DNA of 39,544 nucleotides from a virus: positions 1 to 39,544 of IMG/VR virus record IMGVR_UViG_3300032753_000076. The stretch is one strand, 5' to 3'. Made by a program: the position numbers and the translations under genes. The notes under the pieces were generated by a model. It searched no databases, was not told the DNA's origin, and saw only the letters and a list, made by a program, of their open reading frames with translations. Within the stretch, counting starts at the first letter, position 1; every line of letters begins with the position of its first letter. Positions 1 to 5,653 of this stretch are shown piece by piece.

Positions 1-250
1 CAGCAATTGTCTTTAACTCATCTTCCTGAGCTTTTCTCTCAACCTCATCACGATGCTTTTGCAAATCCTGCATGAACTTGTCGTATACTCGCCGTTCAAT
101 TTCGGAGGTATCGTTTTCGCCCGTAGCCGCTGGTTGTACAGCAGATTCAGCACGAATCTTTTCAAGTTCTGCCTGATGCTCGGCTTGCATCTGTTGACGC
201 ACGCGTTCAGCAACATGGGCTTTTTCCCGTTTAACAATGTCATTCACCTT
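1..250. repeat. Terminal overlap of a circular contig, left copy
   Basis: Bases 1-250 match 39295-39544 with five substitutions, at positions 38, 76, 83, 112 and 178 of this copy. The scaffold reading frame runs through both copies without interruption. This is the usual sign of a circular or terminally redundant genome assembled past its own start. Three of the five differences change the scaffold protein (His/Tyr, Asp/Tyr, Phe/Leu), so the two ends probably come from slightly different strains in one population. Confidence 0.9.
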
Positions 251-382
251 GCTAACTGGTAGTGTCTTTTCAGGTTCACTTTCAGTAGCTGGCGCTTCGA
301 TCCCTGAAGCTTCTATATCATCCATAAACCCACTATTTCCCCGTGACGGTAAAATAACCTCATGCGCTGAGTTCGCGACCAT
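1..382 (-). CDS. Capsid scaffolding protein, N-terminal part (continues at 39544)
   Basis: This is the 5' part of the scaffold gene. The frame leaves the window at base 1 and resumes at the far end down to 38915. The first ATG (382) lies directly after an in-frame TAA and has only a weak ribosome site. A second ATG at 325 opens a plausible protein start (MDDIEASGIEAPATES). The joined product is about 253 residues from 382 or 234 from 325. It is highly charged and helical, with an acidic N-terminus and long Gln/Glu/Arg-rich helices, as expected for a P22 gp8-type scaffold. It would nucleate coat assembly inside the procapsid and leave before DNA packaging. The position directly upstream of the coat gene supports the call. 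No clear sequence motif identifies it. Confidence 0.75.
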   Translation of the reverse strand, partial: MVANSAHEVILPSRGNSGFMDDIEASGIEAPATESEPEKTLPVSKVNDIVKREKAHVAERVRQQMQAEHQAELEKIRAESAVQPAATGENDTSEIERRVYDKFMQDLQKHRDEVERKAQEDELKTIA

Positions 383-465
383 TTATACCCGATGGCTCGG
401 TAGGAACCTAAGTTTCTACATCCTGTATAAACCTAGTAATTTAACTCTAGTTCACGTTCTAGATT

Positions 466-482
466 TGTGCAAATTTTGCACA
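466..482. promoter_or_regulatory. 17-bp palindromic operator candidate, site A
   Basis: TGTGCAAATTTTGCACA has perfect 8-bp arms around a single central base. It lies between the divergently read scaffold (-) and coiled-coil/vapD (+) genes. It matches the palindrome at 14987-15003 in 14 of 17 positions with the same spacing, so the two look like sites for one regulator. Confidence 0.5.
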
Positions 483-488
483 GGGTTT

Positions 489-497
489 TGTGGATAA
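489..497 (-). promoter_or_regulatory. DnaA box
   Basis: TGTGGATAA is the reverse complement of the consensus DnaA box TTATCCACA. It is isolated here, seven bases from palindrome site A. Confidence 0.4.
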
Positions 498-504
498 CTG
501 TGAA

Positions 505-527
505 ATTAGCCGTGATATTAGCCGTGA
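505..527. repeat. Direct repeat of an 11-bp motif
   Basis: ATTAGCCGTGA occurs twice with a 12-bp period (505-515 and 517-527), in the control region upstream of the + strand coiled-coil gene. It could be a regulator binding site spaced about one helical turn. No function is established. Confidence 0.4.
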
Positions 528-590
528 AAGTATTTTTTGTAGGGGCTTGTTATTTAATGTGATTTATGTTAGTCGCGGCAATTCTAGTGC

Positions 591-619
591 TTGTTTATAG
601 TTTGTTAGATAGGTATAAT
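591..619 (+). promoter_or_regulatory. Sigma70-type promoter for the coiled-coil/vapD operon
   Basis: TTGTTT (591-596), a 17-bp spacer and a perfect TATAAT (614-619). The promoter lies inside the N-terminal extension that a longer reading of the next gene would require, which argues that this gene starts at the TTG at 641. Confidence 0.65.
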
Positions 620-640
620 GTTAAAAAGGGGGGCAATAAA

Positions 641-922
641 TTGGAACATATTAATACATTAAAATTTTTTGAAGAACTAAAAGCTGGGGGAGTTCCAGAG
701 GAACAAGCCAGAACCCAAACCTATGCTTTAAATTCTGCATTAGATCATGTGGCTACAAAAGAAGATTTAACCAGCGTAAAAGAAGATTTAAACGGCGTAA
801 AGGCAGACGTAAAAGAATTAAAGGCAGACGTAAAAGAAATAAAAGGCGACATCCGTAAATTTATGTGGGGTGGTCTCTTGGCTCTTGCTGGCGGAACAGT
901 TAAAGTATTGTTTTTCCATTAA
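641..922 (+). CDS. Coiled-coil, tail-anchored membrane protein (Bdr-like family, copy 1)
   Basis: A 93-residue protein starting at TTG 641, seven bases after a strong AAGGGGGG ribosome site. The upstream ATG at 566 is rejected because a sigma70 promoter lies between it and the conserved domain. The N-terminal 35 residues hold the family signature ([14 protein letters not shown], then ATKEDL). Next come charged heptads, including two 21-bp (7-residue) tandem units KADVKEL and KADVKEI. A C-terminal hydrophobic helix serves as membrane anchor. Five relatives lie elsewhere in this genome. The architecture resembles Borrelia Bdr and DUF1640-type proteins, whose function is uncertain. It is followed after 10 bp by vapD, so the two are probably co-expressed. 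Confidence 0.8.
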   Translation: MEHINTLKFFEELKAGGVPEEQARTQTYALNSALDHVATKEDLTSVKEDLNGVKADVKELKADVKEIKGDIRKFMWGGLLALAGGTVKVLFFH

Positions 923-932
923 GGACTTTAGT

Positions 933-1223
933 ATGTACGCAATAGCATTTGATTTAAAAATTGACGATCTAAAAAAGCATTATGGCGAACCCTATAATGG
1001 TGCTTATACGGAAATTTCCAAAGAATTGGAAGAAGTAGGTTTTGAATGGAAACAAGGGAGTCTTTATACTACAAAAGAAGACGCTAACACCTTATCCCAC
1101 CTTTATGAAGCAATTAGAATATTATCTAATATAGACTGGTTTAGGCTTTCAGTAAGAGACATTAGAGCTTTCAAAGTAGAAGACTGGTCAGATTTTACAG
1201 TAATAGTTAAAAACCATACATAA
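933..1223 (+). CDS. vapD: VapD family endoribonuclease-like toxin
   Basis: A 96-residue protein with the full VapD pattern: N-terminal MYAIAFDL strand with Asp7, a central QGSLYT motif, and a C-terminal [17 protein letters not shown] stretch. VapD proteins adopt a Cas2-like ferredoxin fold and cleave RNA. They are typical of plasmids and of host-adapted pathogens. Length matches the family (about 92-96 residues). The start at 933 follows an AAGGA ribosome site; the longer reading from 870 lies inside the preceding gene. It has no recognisable VapX-type antitoxin. The gene before it encodes a coiled-coil membrane protein, which is either a chance neighbour or an unconventional partner. Confidence 0.9.
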   Translation: MYAIAFDLKIDDLKKHYGEPYNGAYTEISKELEEVGFEWKQGSLYTTKEDANTLSHLYEAIRILSNIDWFRLSVRDIRAFKVEDWSDFTVIVKNHT

Positions 1224-1242
1224 TCGATAATAATATAAAGAA

Positions 1243-1275
1243 AGCCGCTAACGGTTGTTCAAATCATTAGCGGCT
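1243..1275. terminator. Hairpin between convergent genes
   Basis: AGCCGCTAA (1243-1251) pairs perfectly with TTAGCGGCT (1267-1275). Read on the - strand it is followed by a T-rich tail (CTTTCTTTATATT), so it can terminate the 66-residue gene. On the + strand the T tract is weak. Confidence 0.6.
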
Positions 1276-1321
1276 AGGATATTTAATATGAATATTTGTA
1301 TATTAGTACAATAAAAGAAAA

Positions 1322-1522
1322 TTAGTAAGTGCGCCCTTCATATCTTGGTAATTCTTCTATTTCTTCTAGAGATAATCCTACGCATTTACTTATTATCTCA
1401 GGACTAACCCCAGCATTTAGTAAATTGATTGCAATTTCTATGGACTTTTCTATGCGTGCTTCTAAAATAATTAAAACCTCGTACGTTATAAAATCTTCTG
1501 TTGCCCAATCATCTTTCTGCAT
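1322..1522 (-). CDS. Small protein resembling the C-terminus of Rpn-type PD-(D/E)XK transposase/nuclease
   Basis: A 66-residue protein. Its second half (IEIAINLLNAGVSPEIIS, then GLSLEEIEEL) matches the helical C-terminal tail common in Rpn/PD-(D/E)XK nuclease family transposase proteins. The nuclease domain is absent. It may be a decayed remnant or a free-standing small DNA-binding helix-turn-helix. A perfect palindrome abuts the start codon, and the gene has hairpins on both sides, so it forms its own small transcription unit. Function unknown. Confidence 0.6.
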   Translation of the reverse strand: MQKDDWATEDFITYEVLIILEARIEKSIEIAINLLNAGVSPEIISKCVGLSLEEIEELPRYEGRTY

Positions 1523-1545
1523 GATTATACAGTAACTGTATAATC
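1523..1545. promoter_or_regulatory. Perfect 10-bp inverted repeat at the start of the 66-residue gene
   Basis: GATTATACAG (1523-1532) and CTGTATAATC (1536-1545) are separated by 3 bases and touch the ATG at 1522. The position suits an operator, perhaps autoregulatory, or a leader hairpin masking the start. Confidence 0.5.
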
Positions 1546-1551
1546 AATGAT

Positions 1552-1593
1552 AAAAAATAGCATATACACTAATAATTTATGTTAGTGTATATG
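1552..1593 (-). terminator. Rho-independent terminator of the portal operon
   Basis: Perfect 12-bp arms CATATACACTAA (1561-1572) and TTAGTGTATATG (1582-1593). On the - strand the stem is followed by CTATTTTTTA. It closes the portal-to-117-residue gene operon. Confidence 0.8.
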
Positions 1594-1602
1594 CGCTTAA
1601 TA

Positions 1603-1956
1603 CTATATTCTAAGCTTTTTTTTAGCTGGCGAATTAGGAGCGTCAACCACGCTAGCTACTGTAGATACAGCGCTTTCAACGCCCTCAACAATAGGTAATG
1701 CTTCAGGTGCAGCAACTCCTATTACAGTATTAACGACTGGTTCAACCGCTGCTAGCGCATTAACGGCTTCATTAACTTCTGGCTGAATATTGGAAACTGC
1801 GCTAGCAACATCGGATTCAATCTTAGGTGCTTCGGCCTCAACATGATGTCCAATGGCATCTATTTTAGCATGGAAATTAGCCATAGCTTCGTGTAGTTCG
1901 GCTTTAAGTTTATTCAATACAGTCGTAATGCTTTTAGGTTGATTATCTGTAGGCAT
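1603..1956 (-). CDS. Hypothetical Ala/Val-rich helical protein
   Basis: A 117-residue protein, last gene of the portal operon, with an SD-like GGAGAG before the ATG. The N-terminal third is a charged amphipathic helix (residues 10-45). The middle is rich in Ala, Val and Glu with a phasin-like or apolipoprotein-like pattern, and the C-terminus is basic (PAKKKLRI). No enzyme motif is seen. Expression with the portal suggests a small virion or assembly protein. Function not recognised. Confidence 0.7.
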   Translation of the reverse strand: MPTDNQPKSITTVLNKLKAELHEAMANFHAKIDAIGHHVEAEAPKIESDVASAVSNIQPEVNEAVNALAAVEPVVNTVIGVAAPEALPIVEGVESAVSTVASVVDAPNSPAKKKLRI

Positions 1957-1980
1957 AGTACTCTCCTTGTTTGTTAAAAT

Positions 1981-2187
1981 TTATGGGGCGCCAGGTTTAT
2001 ATTTAGGCGAGGGCGGTAATTCTATAGTTCGCCAATATTCAACTGAGGATTCTCGGTGAAATTCTGCAAGCTCACTCTCACTAAGCGCATAATCCGTAAG
2101 AATAACTGAATCCTCTGCAATCTCGATTACCTTTTCTTCTTCGGGTTTTTCAGTTATTACAGGTACAAGTTCATCTTCGTTTTTCAT
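1981..2187 (-). CDS. Hypothetical acidic small protein
   Basis: A 68-residue, strongly acidic protein with a Pro-rich C-terminus (LPPSPKYKPGAP). Its ATG overlaps the stop of the upstream gene in an ATGA arrangement (2184-2187), which implies translational coupling. No family recognised. It pairs an acidic protein with the very basic product of the upstream gene, so the two could interact, but that is a guess. Confidence 0.7.
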   Translation of the reverse strand: MKNEDELVPVITEKPEEEKVIEIAEDSVILTDYALSESELAEFHRESSVEYWRTIELPPSPKYKPGAP

Positions 2188-2399
2188 TTATTTTTCTTTC
2201 CCTTAAGAACCTTATTAGCCTTAGCGTCTATCTTTTCTTCTGTTGCTTTAGATATCTTGCCTTTATGTTCCATCTCAGATGCACGAGCTTTAGCATTTTT
2301 AGCATGAGCCTTATCTGGTACTGGATATTTACGTGATTTAGGTAGCGCAAATTCTTTTGGTTTTAATCTCTTTCTGGCTTTAGTAGTTAGTTTTGACAT
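2184..2399 (-). CDS. Small basic phage protein (DUF6582-like)
   Basis: A 71-residue Lys/Ala-rich protein with the pattern LTTKARKRLKPKEFALP, then KYPVPDKAHAKNAKARASE, then KIDAKANKVL. This matches a small basic protein often found beside portal or capsid genes in phages of many hosts (annotated DUF6582 as I recall). Its role is unknown. It has a good ribosome site (AAGGAG) made from the end of the upstream gene. Stop and start overlap the acidic gene downstream. Confidence 0.75.
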   Translation of the reverse strand: MSKLTTKARKRLKPKEFALPKSRKYPVPDKAHAKNAKARASEMEHKGKISKATEEKIDAKANKVLKGKKNK

Positions 2400-2402
2400 T
2401 TT

Positions 2403-2564
2403 CTACTCCTTTAAAAATAATTTTCCTCTTTCCGCTTCAAATTTAGCATCAACTAAAAGATTTTTATAATCTAAATCTTGCTTCAACTCAAGTGCTTCAT
2501 ATTCTGCTAACGTAATCAAAGCAAGGGGCTTTAGCGGTGGGAAAGTACGCGATTTAGTTATCAT
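2403..2564 (-). CDS. Hypothetical 53-residue protein
   Basis: A 53-residue open frame from ATG 2564 to TAG 2403 that fills the gap between two operon members on the same strand. It begins MITKSRTFPPLKPLALITL and continues with a Glu/Leu-rich helix (EYEALELKQDLDYKNLL). The last codons form the AAGGAG ribosome site of the next gene. No homology recognised. Continuity with the operon and codon use support a real gene. Confidence 0.65.
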   Translation of the reverse strand: MITKSRTFPPLKPLALITLAEYEALELKQDLDYKNLLVDAKFEAERGKLFLKE

Positions 2565-2624
2565 ATAATTTCCCTATTCTATTCCTTAGAGTATCGCATT
2601 AAATTAAATTGTTTTGCAATAAGT

Positions 2625-2858
2625 TTACTCTATTACTTCCCCATTAAGCACAGTGCCAGGACAATTAATTCTATCGATGCTGCCACGCGCCCAAGCCCTA
2701 CCGCTTCTAGCTCTGTCTCGTTTGGTATTTTTTGCCATCTGAGACAACAAATTATTTAATTCTCTTTTGTCAAAAGTAGTTAAAGAGTGATTCTTTTTTA
2801 GCTCGAGCAATTTATTAATTCGTGCTGTAGTTTCAGTAGTAGTAGTTTTTTCTTTCAT
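2625..2858 (-). CDS. Hypothetical 77-residue protein
   Basis: A 77-residue protein starting 11 bp after the portal stop. It has a Thr-rich N-terminus (KEKTTTTETTARINKLLEL), a helical middle and a basic stretch (KRDRARSGRAWARG). No motif recognised. Its place right after the portal suggests head assembly, but nothing in the sequence proves it. Confidence 0.65.
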   Translation of the reverse strand: MKEKTTTTETTARINKLLELKKNHSLTTFDKRELNNLLSQMAKNTKRDRARSGRAWARGSIDRINCPGTVLNGEVIE

Positions 2859-2869
2859 AAAGCTAATTT

Positions 2870-4984
2870 CTATTTGTGATTATCCTCTACATTTTTCCGT
2901 AAATTTTGAACATGTTGCATTGCTTGCTCAATTGCAGTTCTAGCATTTTCAGAGTCAACCTTTTCTTGTTCAATTCCAAGTTTGGTTTGATTCTGATTAA
3001 TTTGCGCCATAATCTGCATAAACTTAACGTCAGTTAGGGTTTTTTCATTAGCAACTTTAGCGGCTTGAATAGCCAGCTCCCCCTCTTGTTTTTGTTGTTG
3101 TTGCTGAATCTTAGCCATCTCAATTTCTTTAATAGCCTCGGTTTGCTCGCGCATTGCTGTTTCTTCTGGGTTACCTTGCTGGGCCTGTTGTGCTTTTTGT
3201 TCTTCTAATTGCTTCATAAACTGAACGGCTTGAGCTTTGAGACCCTCAATGCCTCTAATATCCATGTTATCTAGGATAGTCTCTAGCCCCATGGTATTAA
3301 TAAATTCGGCAAACAATTGACTGGATTGCATCATTCTAATTATTTGATCTAATGCAACTTGTTTTTGTACTGCGCTACTAACACCTGCTTCTACCTTAAT
3401 CTGTAAACTATTTGGGTTGTAGCTAAAGTCTACACTATTGGGATTGTTTGGGTGATTAATAATTTGATAAGAGCGCTTACCGTCAGGTGCCTTTACCGGT
3501 AAACTTCTAGGCGTTACATAATACTTAGGAATTAAGTCAACAACTATTTGAGCAACCCTATTTAATCCTCTAATATATCCCTGTAAATAAGGAATAGCGG
3601 CAGCATTAGATTGCATAGCGCCTTGCTGAATGGCGACCCCTGATATTTGCTTATCGTTAGTTCCTAATATGGAATCGTACGTACCTAATATAGTTTGGGT
3701 AACTTGATCGGTTCCCATAAAAGTCATATTAACAATGTCAGGAGTAGGAGTTCGTTGAACTTCCCTTGGTGGTGGCAATGGTTGTTCTGGATTATCTTTG
3801 TAAAATGCGTTATAAACTAATGTAGATGCTTGCTGTACGTTCTTATAAGCATCAGCGTAGTCTTCAGGGATGGACTCTACAGCCACCATGAATTTATGTT
3901 GTACCATATTTTCAATTTCGGCAGCAACGGTCTGTCCTGAGAAGTTTTTAAGTTGTTGTACACCTTTAGCATGATAAACAAAAGGCCGTGTCATCTGCAT
4001 TGATGCACCATCTTCGTTTTCTCTAATTACAACACTATTGCCGTCAATAAATACTAATGGGAGAAATTTATACGGTGTTTCTTCGTGGGATAGTACTTTA
4101 TCTTCACAAACCATATATCTGTCGATTGTCTCTATAATAGTTTCCCTTTCATCTATAACAACGGGAGCTTGTTCAATAAAGCCTTGATTTCCCCATAGTT
4201 TAAGGAATTCTTCATAATGCTTTTTAACAATAGTATGACCATTGGAAAGTTTAACTATCTTTTCTTTCTTCTTCTTCTTGCAGTAATAATCAGCAACCAG
4301 TATGATTTCTTGATCTTGATTTAAATAGCTCCAATTAAAATCCCCTACTGCGCTCGATCTTTCAAACTTCATATTATCAGCTGAACCTTTGCCGAATTCT
4401 TCCTCAAAGTCTTCTTTTGATTTAGGAATTAATTGAAAGCAGTAATTGCCGTCACCCTTATGCGATTCTCTTGCTAAAGGATCGAAGCCCGTTAAAGTTG
4501 GATCAAATACTCGCTCCACCTTAATGTTTTGCTCAAACGACAGTTCATTAATATATCCTGTATAAACATAAACAACAGAATAGCCGCCAGCCAATAAATC
4601 AGAGTAAATGTTATACTCTAATGCATCATTCGAGGCATCAAAGAAAATCTCGCGTAAATGCGCCTCAATTATTTCTAATGTTTGTAAAAACTCAGGGGTC
4701 AGCTCTTCTATCCTAACACCATCAGCCGCCCGAGCTACTATGGATGGTTCTTGTTTGGCGAATTCGCCCCTGAGTCTTGATATCATCGCCTCTAAGATAT
4801 TAAATTCTATTGCTGGCTTTTGTAGTACATCTAATTTTGTGATATCGTCCGATGACAACGAAGTCTGGAAGACAAACTTCATAAAGTCATTAAAGCGATT
4901 AACATTCTTTATAAAATATTCGTGCGCTTGCTCAATATTTTTTTTAATTTCGTTTAACTTATCCGTGTGCTTTTTAGCGACCAT
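2870..4984 (-). CDS. Portal protein, P22 gp1-like
   Basis: A 704-residue protein, close to the 725 residues of P22 gp1. The N-terminal region (IEFNILEAMISRLRGEFAKQ, residues about 55-80) is typical of P22-type portals. The middle is the wing/stem, and the last 120 residues are a Gln/Glu-rich coiled coil (the barrel in P22). Twelve copies should form the ring at the packaging vertex, bind terminase and later hold the tail. The ribosome site is AAGGA, seven bases before the ATG. A 32-bp promoter element and a leader hairpin lie just upstream, so this is the first gene of a late operon. Confidence 0.92.
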   Translation of the reverse strand: MVAKKHTDKLNEIKKNIEQAHEYFIKNVNRFNDFMKFVFQTSLSSDDITKLDVLQKPAIEFNILEAMISRLRGEFAKQEPSIVARAADGVRIEELTPEFLQTLEIIEAHLREIFFDASNDALEYNIYSDLLAGGYSVVYVYTGYINELSFEQNIKVERVFDPTLTGFDPLARESHKGDGNYCFQLIPKSKEDFEEEFGKGSADNMKFERSSAVGDFNWSYLNQDQEIILVADYYCKKKKKEKIVKLSNGHTIVKKHYEEFLKLWGNQGFIEQAPVVIDERETIIETIDRYMVCEDKVLSHEETPYKFLPLVFIDGNSVVIRENEDGASMQMTRPFVYHAKGVQQLKNFSGQTVAAEIENMVQHKFMVAVESIPEDYADAYKNVQQASTLVYNAFYKDNPEQPLPPPREVQRTPTPDIVNMTFMGTDQVTQTILGTYDSILGTNDKQISGVAIQQGAMQSNAAAIPYLQGYIRGLNRVAQIVVDLIPKYYVTPRSLPVKAPDGKRSYQIINHPNNPNSVDFSYNPNSLQIKVEAGVSSAVQKQVALDQIIRMMQSSQLFAEFINTMGLETILDNMDIRGIEGLKAQAVQFMKQLEEQKAQQAQQGNPEETAMREQTEAIKEIEMAKIQQQQQKQEGELAIQAAKVANEKTLTDVKFMQIMAQINQNQTKLGIEQEKVDSENARTAIEQAMQHVQNLRKNVEDNHK

Positions 4985-5013
4985 TTGAAATCCTTTTCAT
5001 GGTGGTTGAACTA

Positions 5014-5042
5014 CTTAGATAGATACATTCCTTGTATCTAAG
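5014..5042 (-). ncRNA. Leader hairpin of the portal transcript
   Basis: CTTAGATA (5014-5021) pairs with TATCTAAG (5035-5042), and a second register pairs AGATAC with GTATCT. The dyad begins at the predicted transcription start of the portal operon and could protect the 5' end of the mRNA or regulate it. Confidence 0.4.
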
Positions 5043-5044
5043 TT

Positions 5045-5076
5045 TTTAGTATAGTAAAATCTAAGGAAATAACTAT
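5045..5076 (-). promoter_or_regulatory. Late promoter candidate upstream of portal (copy 1 of a 32-bp element)
   Basis: Read on the - strand this gives ATAGTT, a 17-bp spacer containing CTTAGATTTTAC, then TATACT (-10, 5048-5053) and AAA. It is 31/32 identical to 28572-28603 upstream of the tailspike gene. The -10 is good, but the -35 is not a sigma70 consensus although it is conserved, which suggests use of a phage activator. Confidence 0.6.
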
Positions 5077-5091
5077 AAAATGGGGATATAT

Positions 5092-5394
5092 ATGGATAGC
5101 GCTAGGGTTATACAATATCTAAAAGATTTAAAAGCAAGCGGAGTTCCAGAGGAACAAGCCGAAGCCCAGCTTATTGCATTAGAAAGTATGTTACAAGGTT
5201 TGGCAACTAAATCTGACTTGAAGGCCGAGATTAAAGATGTAAAGGCCGAGATTAAAGCATTGAGAACTGAGTTAAAAAGTGACATTAAAGAAGTTAAATC
5301 TGAATTAAAGTATTTTATGGTATATTCAATCTTAGGATTTATTTATGCTCCGATTATTGTAGGGGTAATATTAAAGTATTTCGGGAAGTTTTAA
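5092..5394 (+). CDS. Coiled-coil, tail-anchored membrane protein (Bdr-like family, copy 2)
   Basis: About 100 residues. I choose ATG 5092 over ATG 5080 because GGGG lies six bases before it; copy 4 shows the same arrangement. The head domain has the family signature (LKDLKASGVPEEQAEAQ, then LATKSDL). Two 21-bp repeats encode KAEIKDV and KAEIKAL heptads, followed by more heptads (ELKSDIKEVKSELK). The C-terminal helix (SILGFIYAPIIVGVILKYF) is the membrane anchor. Its promoter region overlaps the portal late promoter, so the two are read divergently. Function unknown. Confidence 0.8.
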   Translation: MDSARVIQYLKDLKASGVPEEQAEAQLIALESMLQGLATKSDLKAEIKDVKAEIKALRTELKSDIKEVKSELKYFMVYSILGFIYAPIIVGVILKYFGKF

Positions 5395-5416
5395 AAGAAA
5401 CATTATGGATATATAG

Positions 5417-5644
5417 ATGGATAATACAGCATTAAATTATTGTTTAAACTTAATAGAGGCCGAGCTTCTGCATTTTGAAGCTAAAATAAACGGCAAAATA
5501 GAGGGTATAAAAGGCGAAATAGAGGGTATAAAAGGCGAAATAGGAGGTATAAAAACTAGATTAAATGTATTAATTGCCCTAAATGTTTCTACTCTTGCTT
5601 TTATGTTAACCATGATTCTAAATAGTGTAAAACATTGGTGGTAA
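5417..5644 (+). CDS. Coiled-coil, tail-anchored membrane protein (Bdr-like family, divergent copy 3)
   Basis: A 75-residue protein 22 bp after copy 2. The head domain is divergent (NYCLNLIEAELLHFEAKI). The middle is three consecutive 21-bp units at 5498-5560; the first two are identical and encode IEGIKGE, and the third reads IGGIKTR. Each unit is exactly one coiled-coil heptad. A C-terminal hydrophobic helix (LIALNVSTLAFMLTMIL) follows. The perfect heptad repeats show that coil length changes by slippage or recombination. It converges on terL with only nine bases between stops. Confidence 0.7.
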   Translation: MDNTALNYCLNLIEAELLHFEAKINGKIEGIKGEIEGIKGEIGGIKTRLNVLIALNVSTLAFMLTMILNSVKHWW

Positions 5645-5653
5645 AATAAAAAC

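Noticed and set aside
1-250. True direct terminal repeat as in T7
   Set aside because: The copies differ at 2 percent of positions and end within the scaffold gene; a circular assembly overlap is simpler.
566-640. N-terminal extension MLVAAILVLVYSLL of the first coiled-coil gene
   Set aside because: It would overlap a good sigma70 promoter and lacks a ribosome site; the relatives start at the conserved head.
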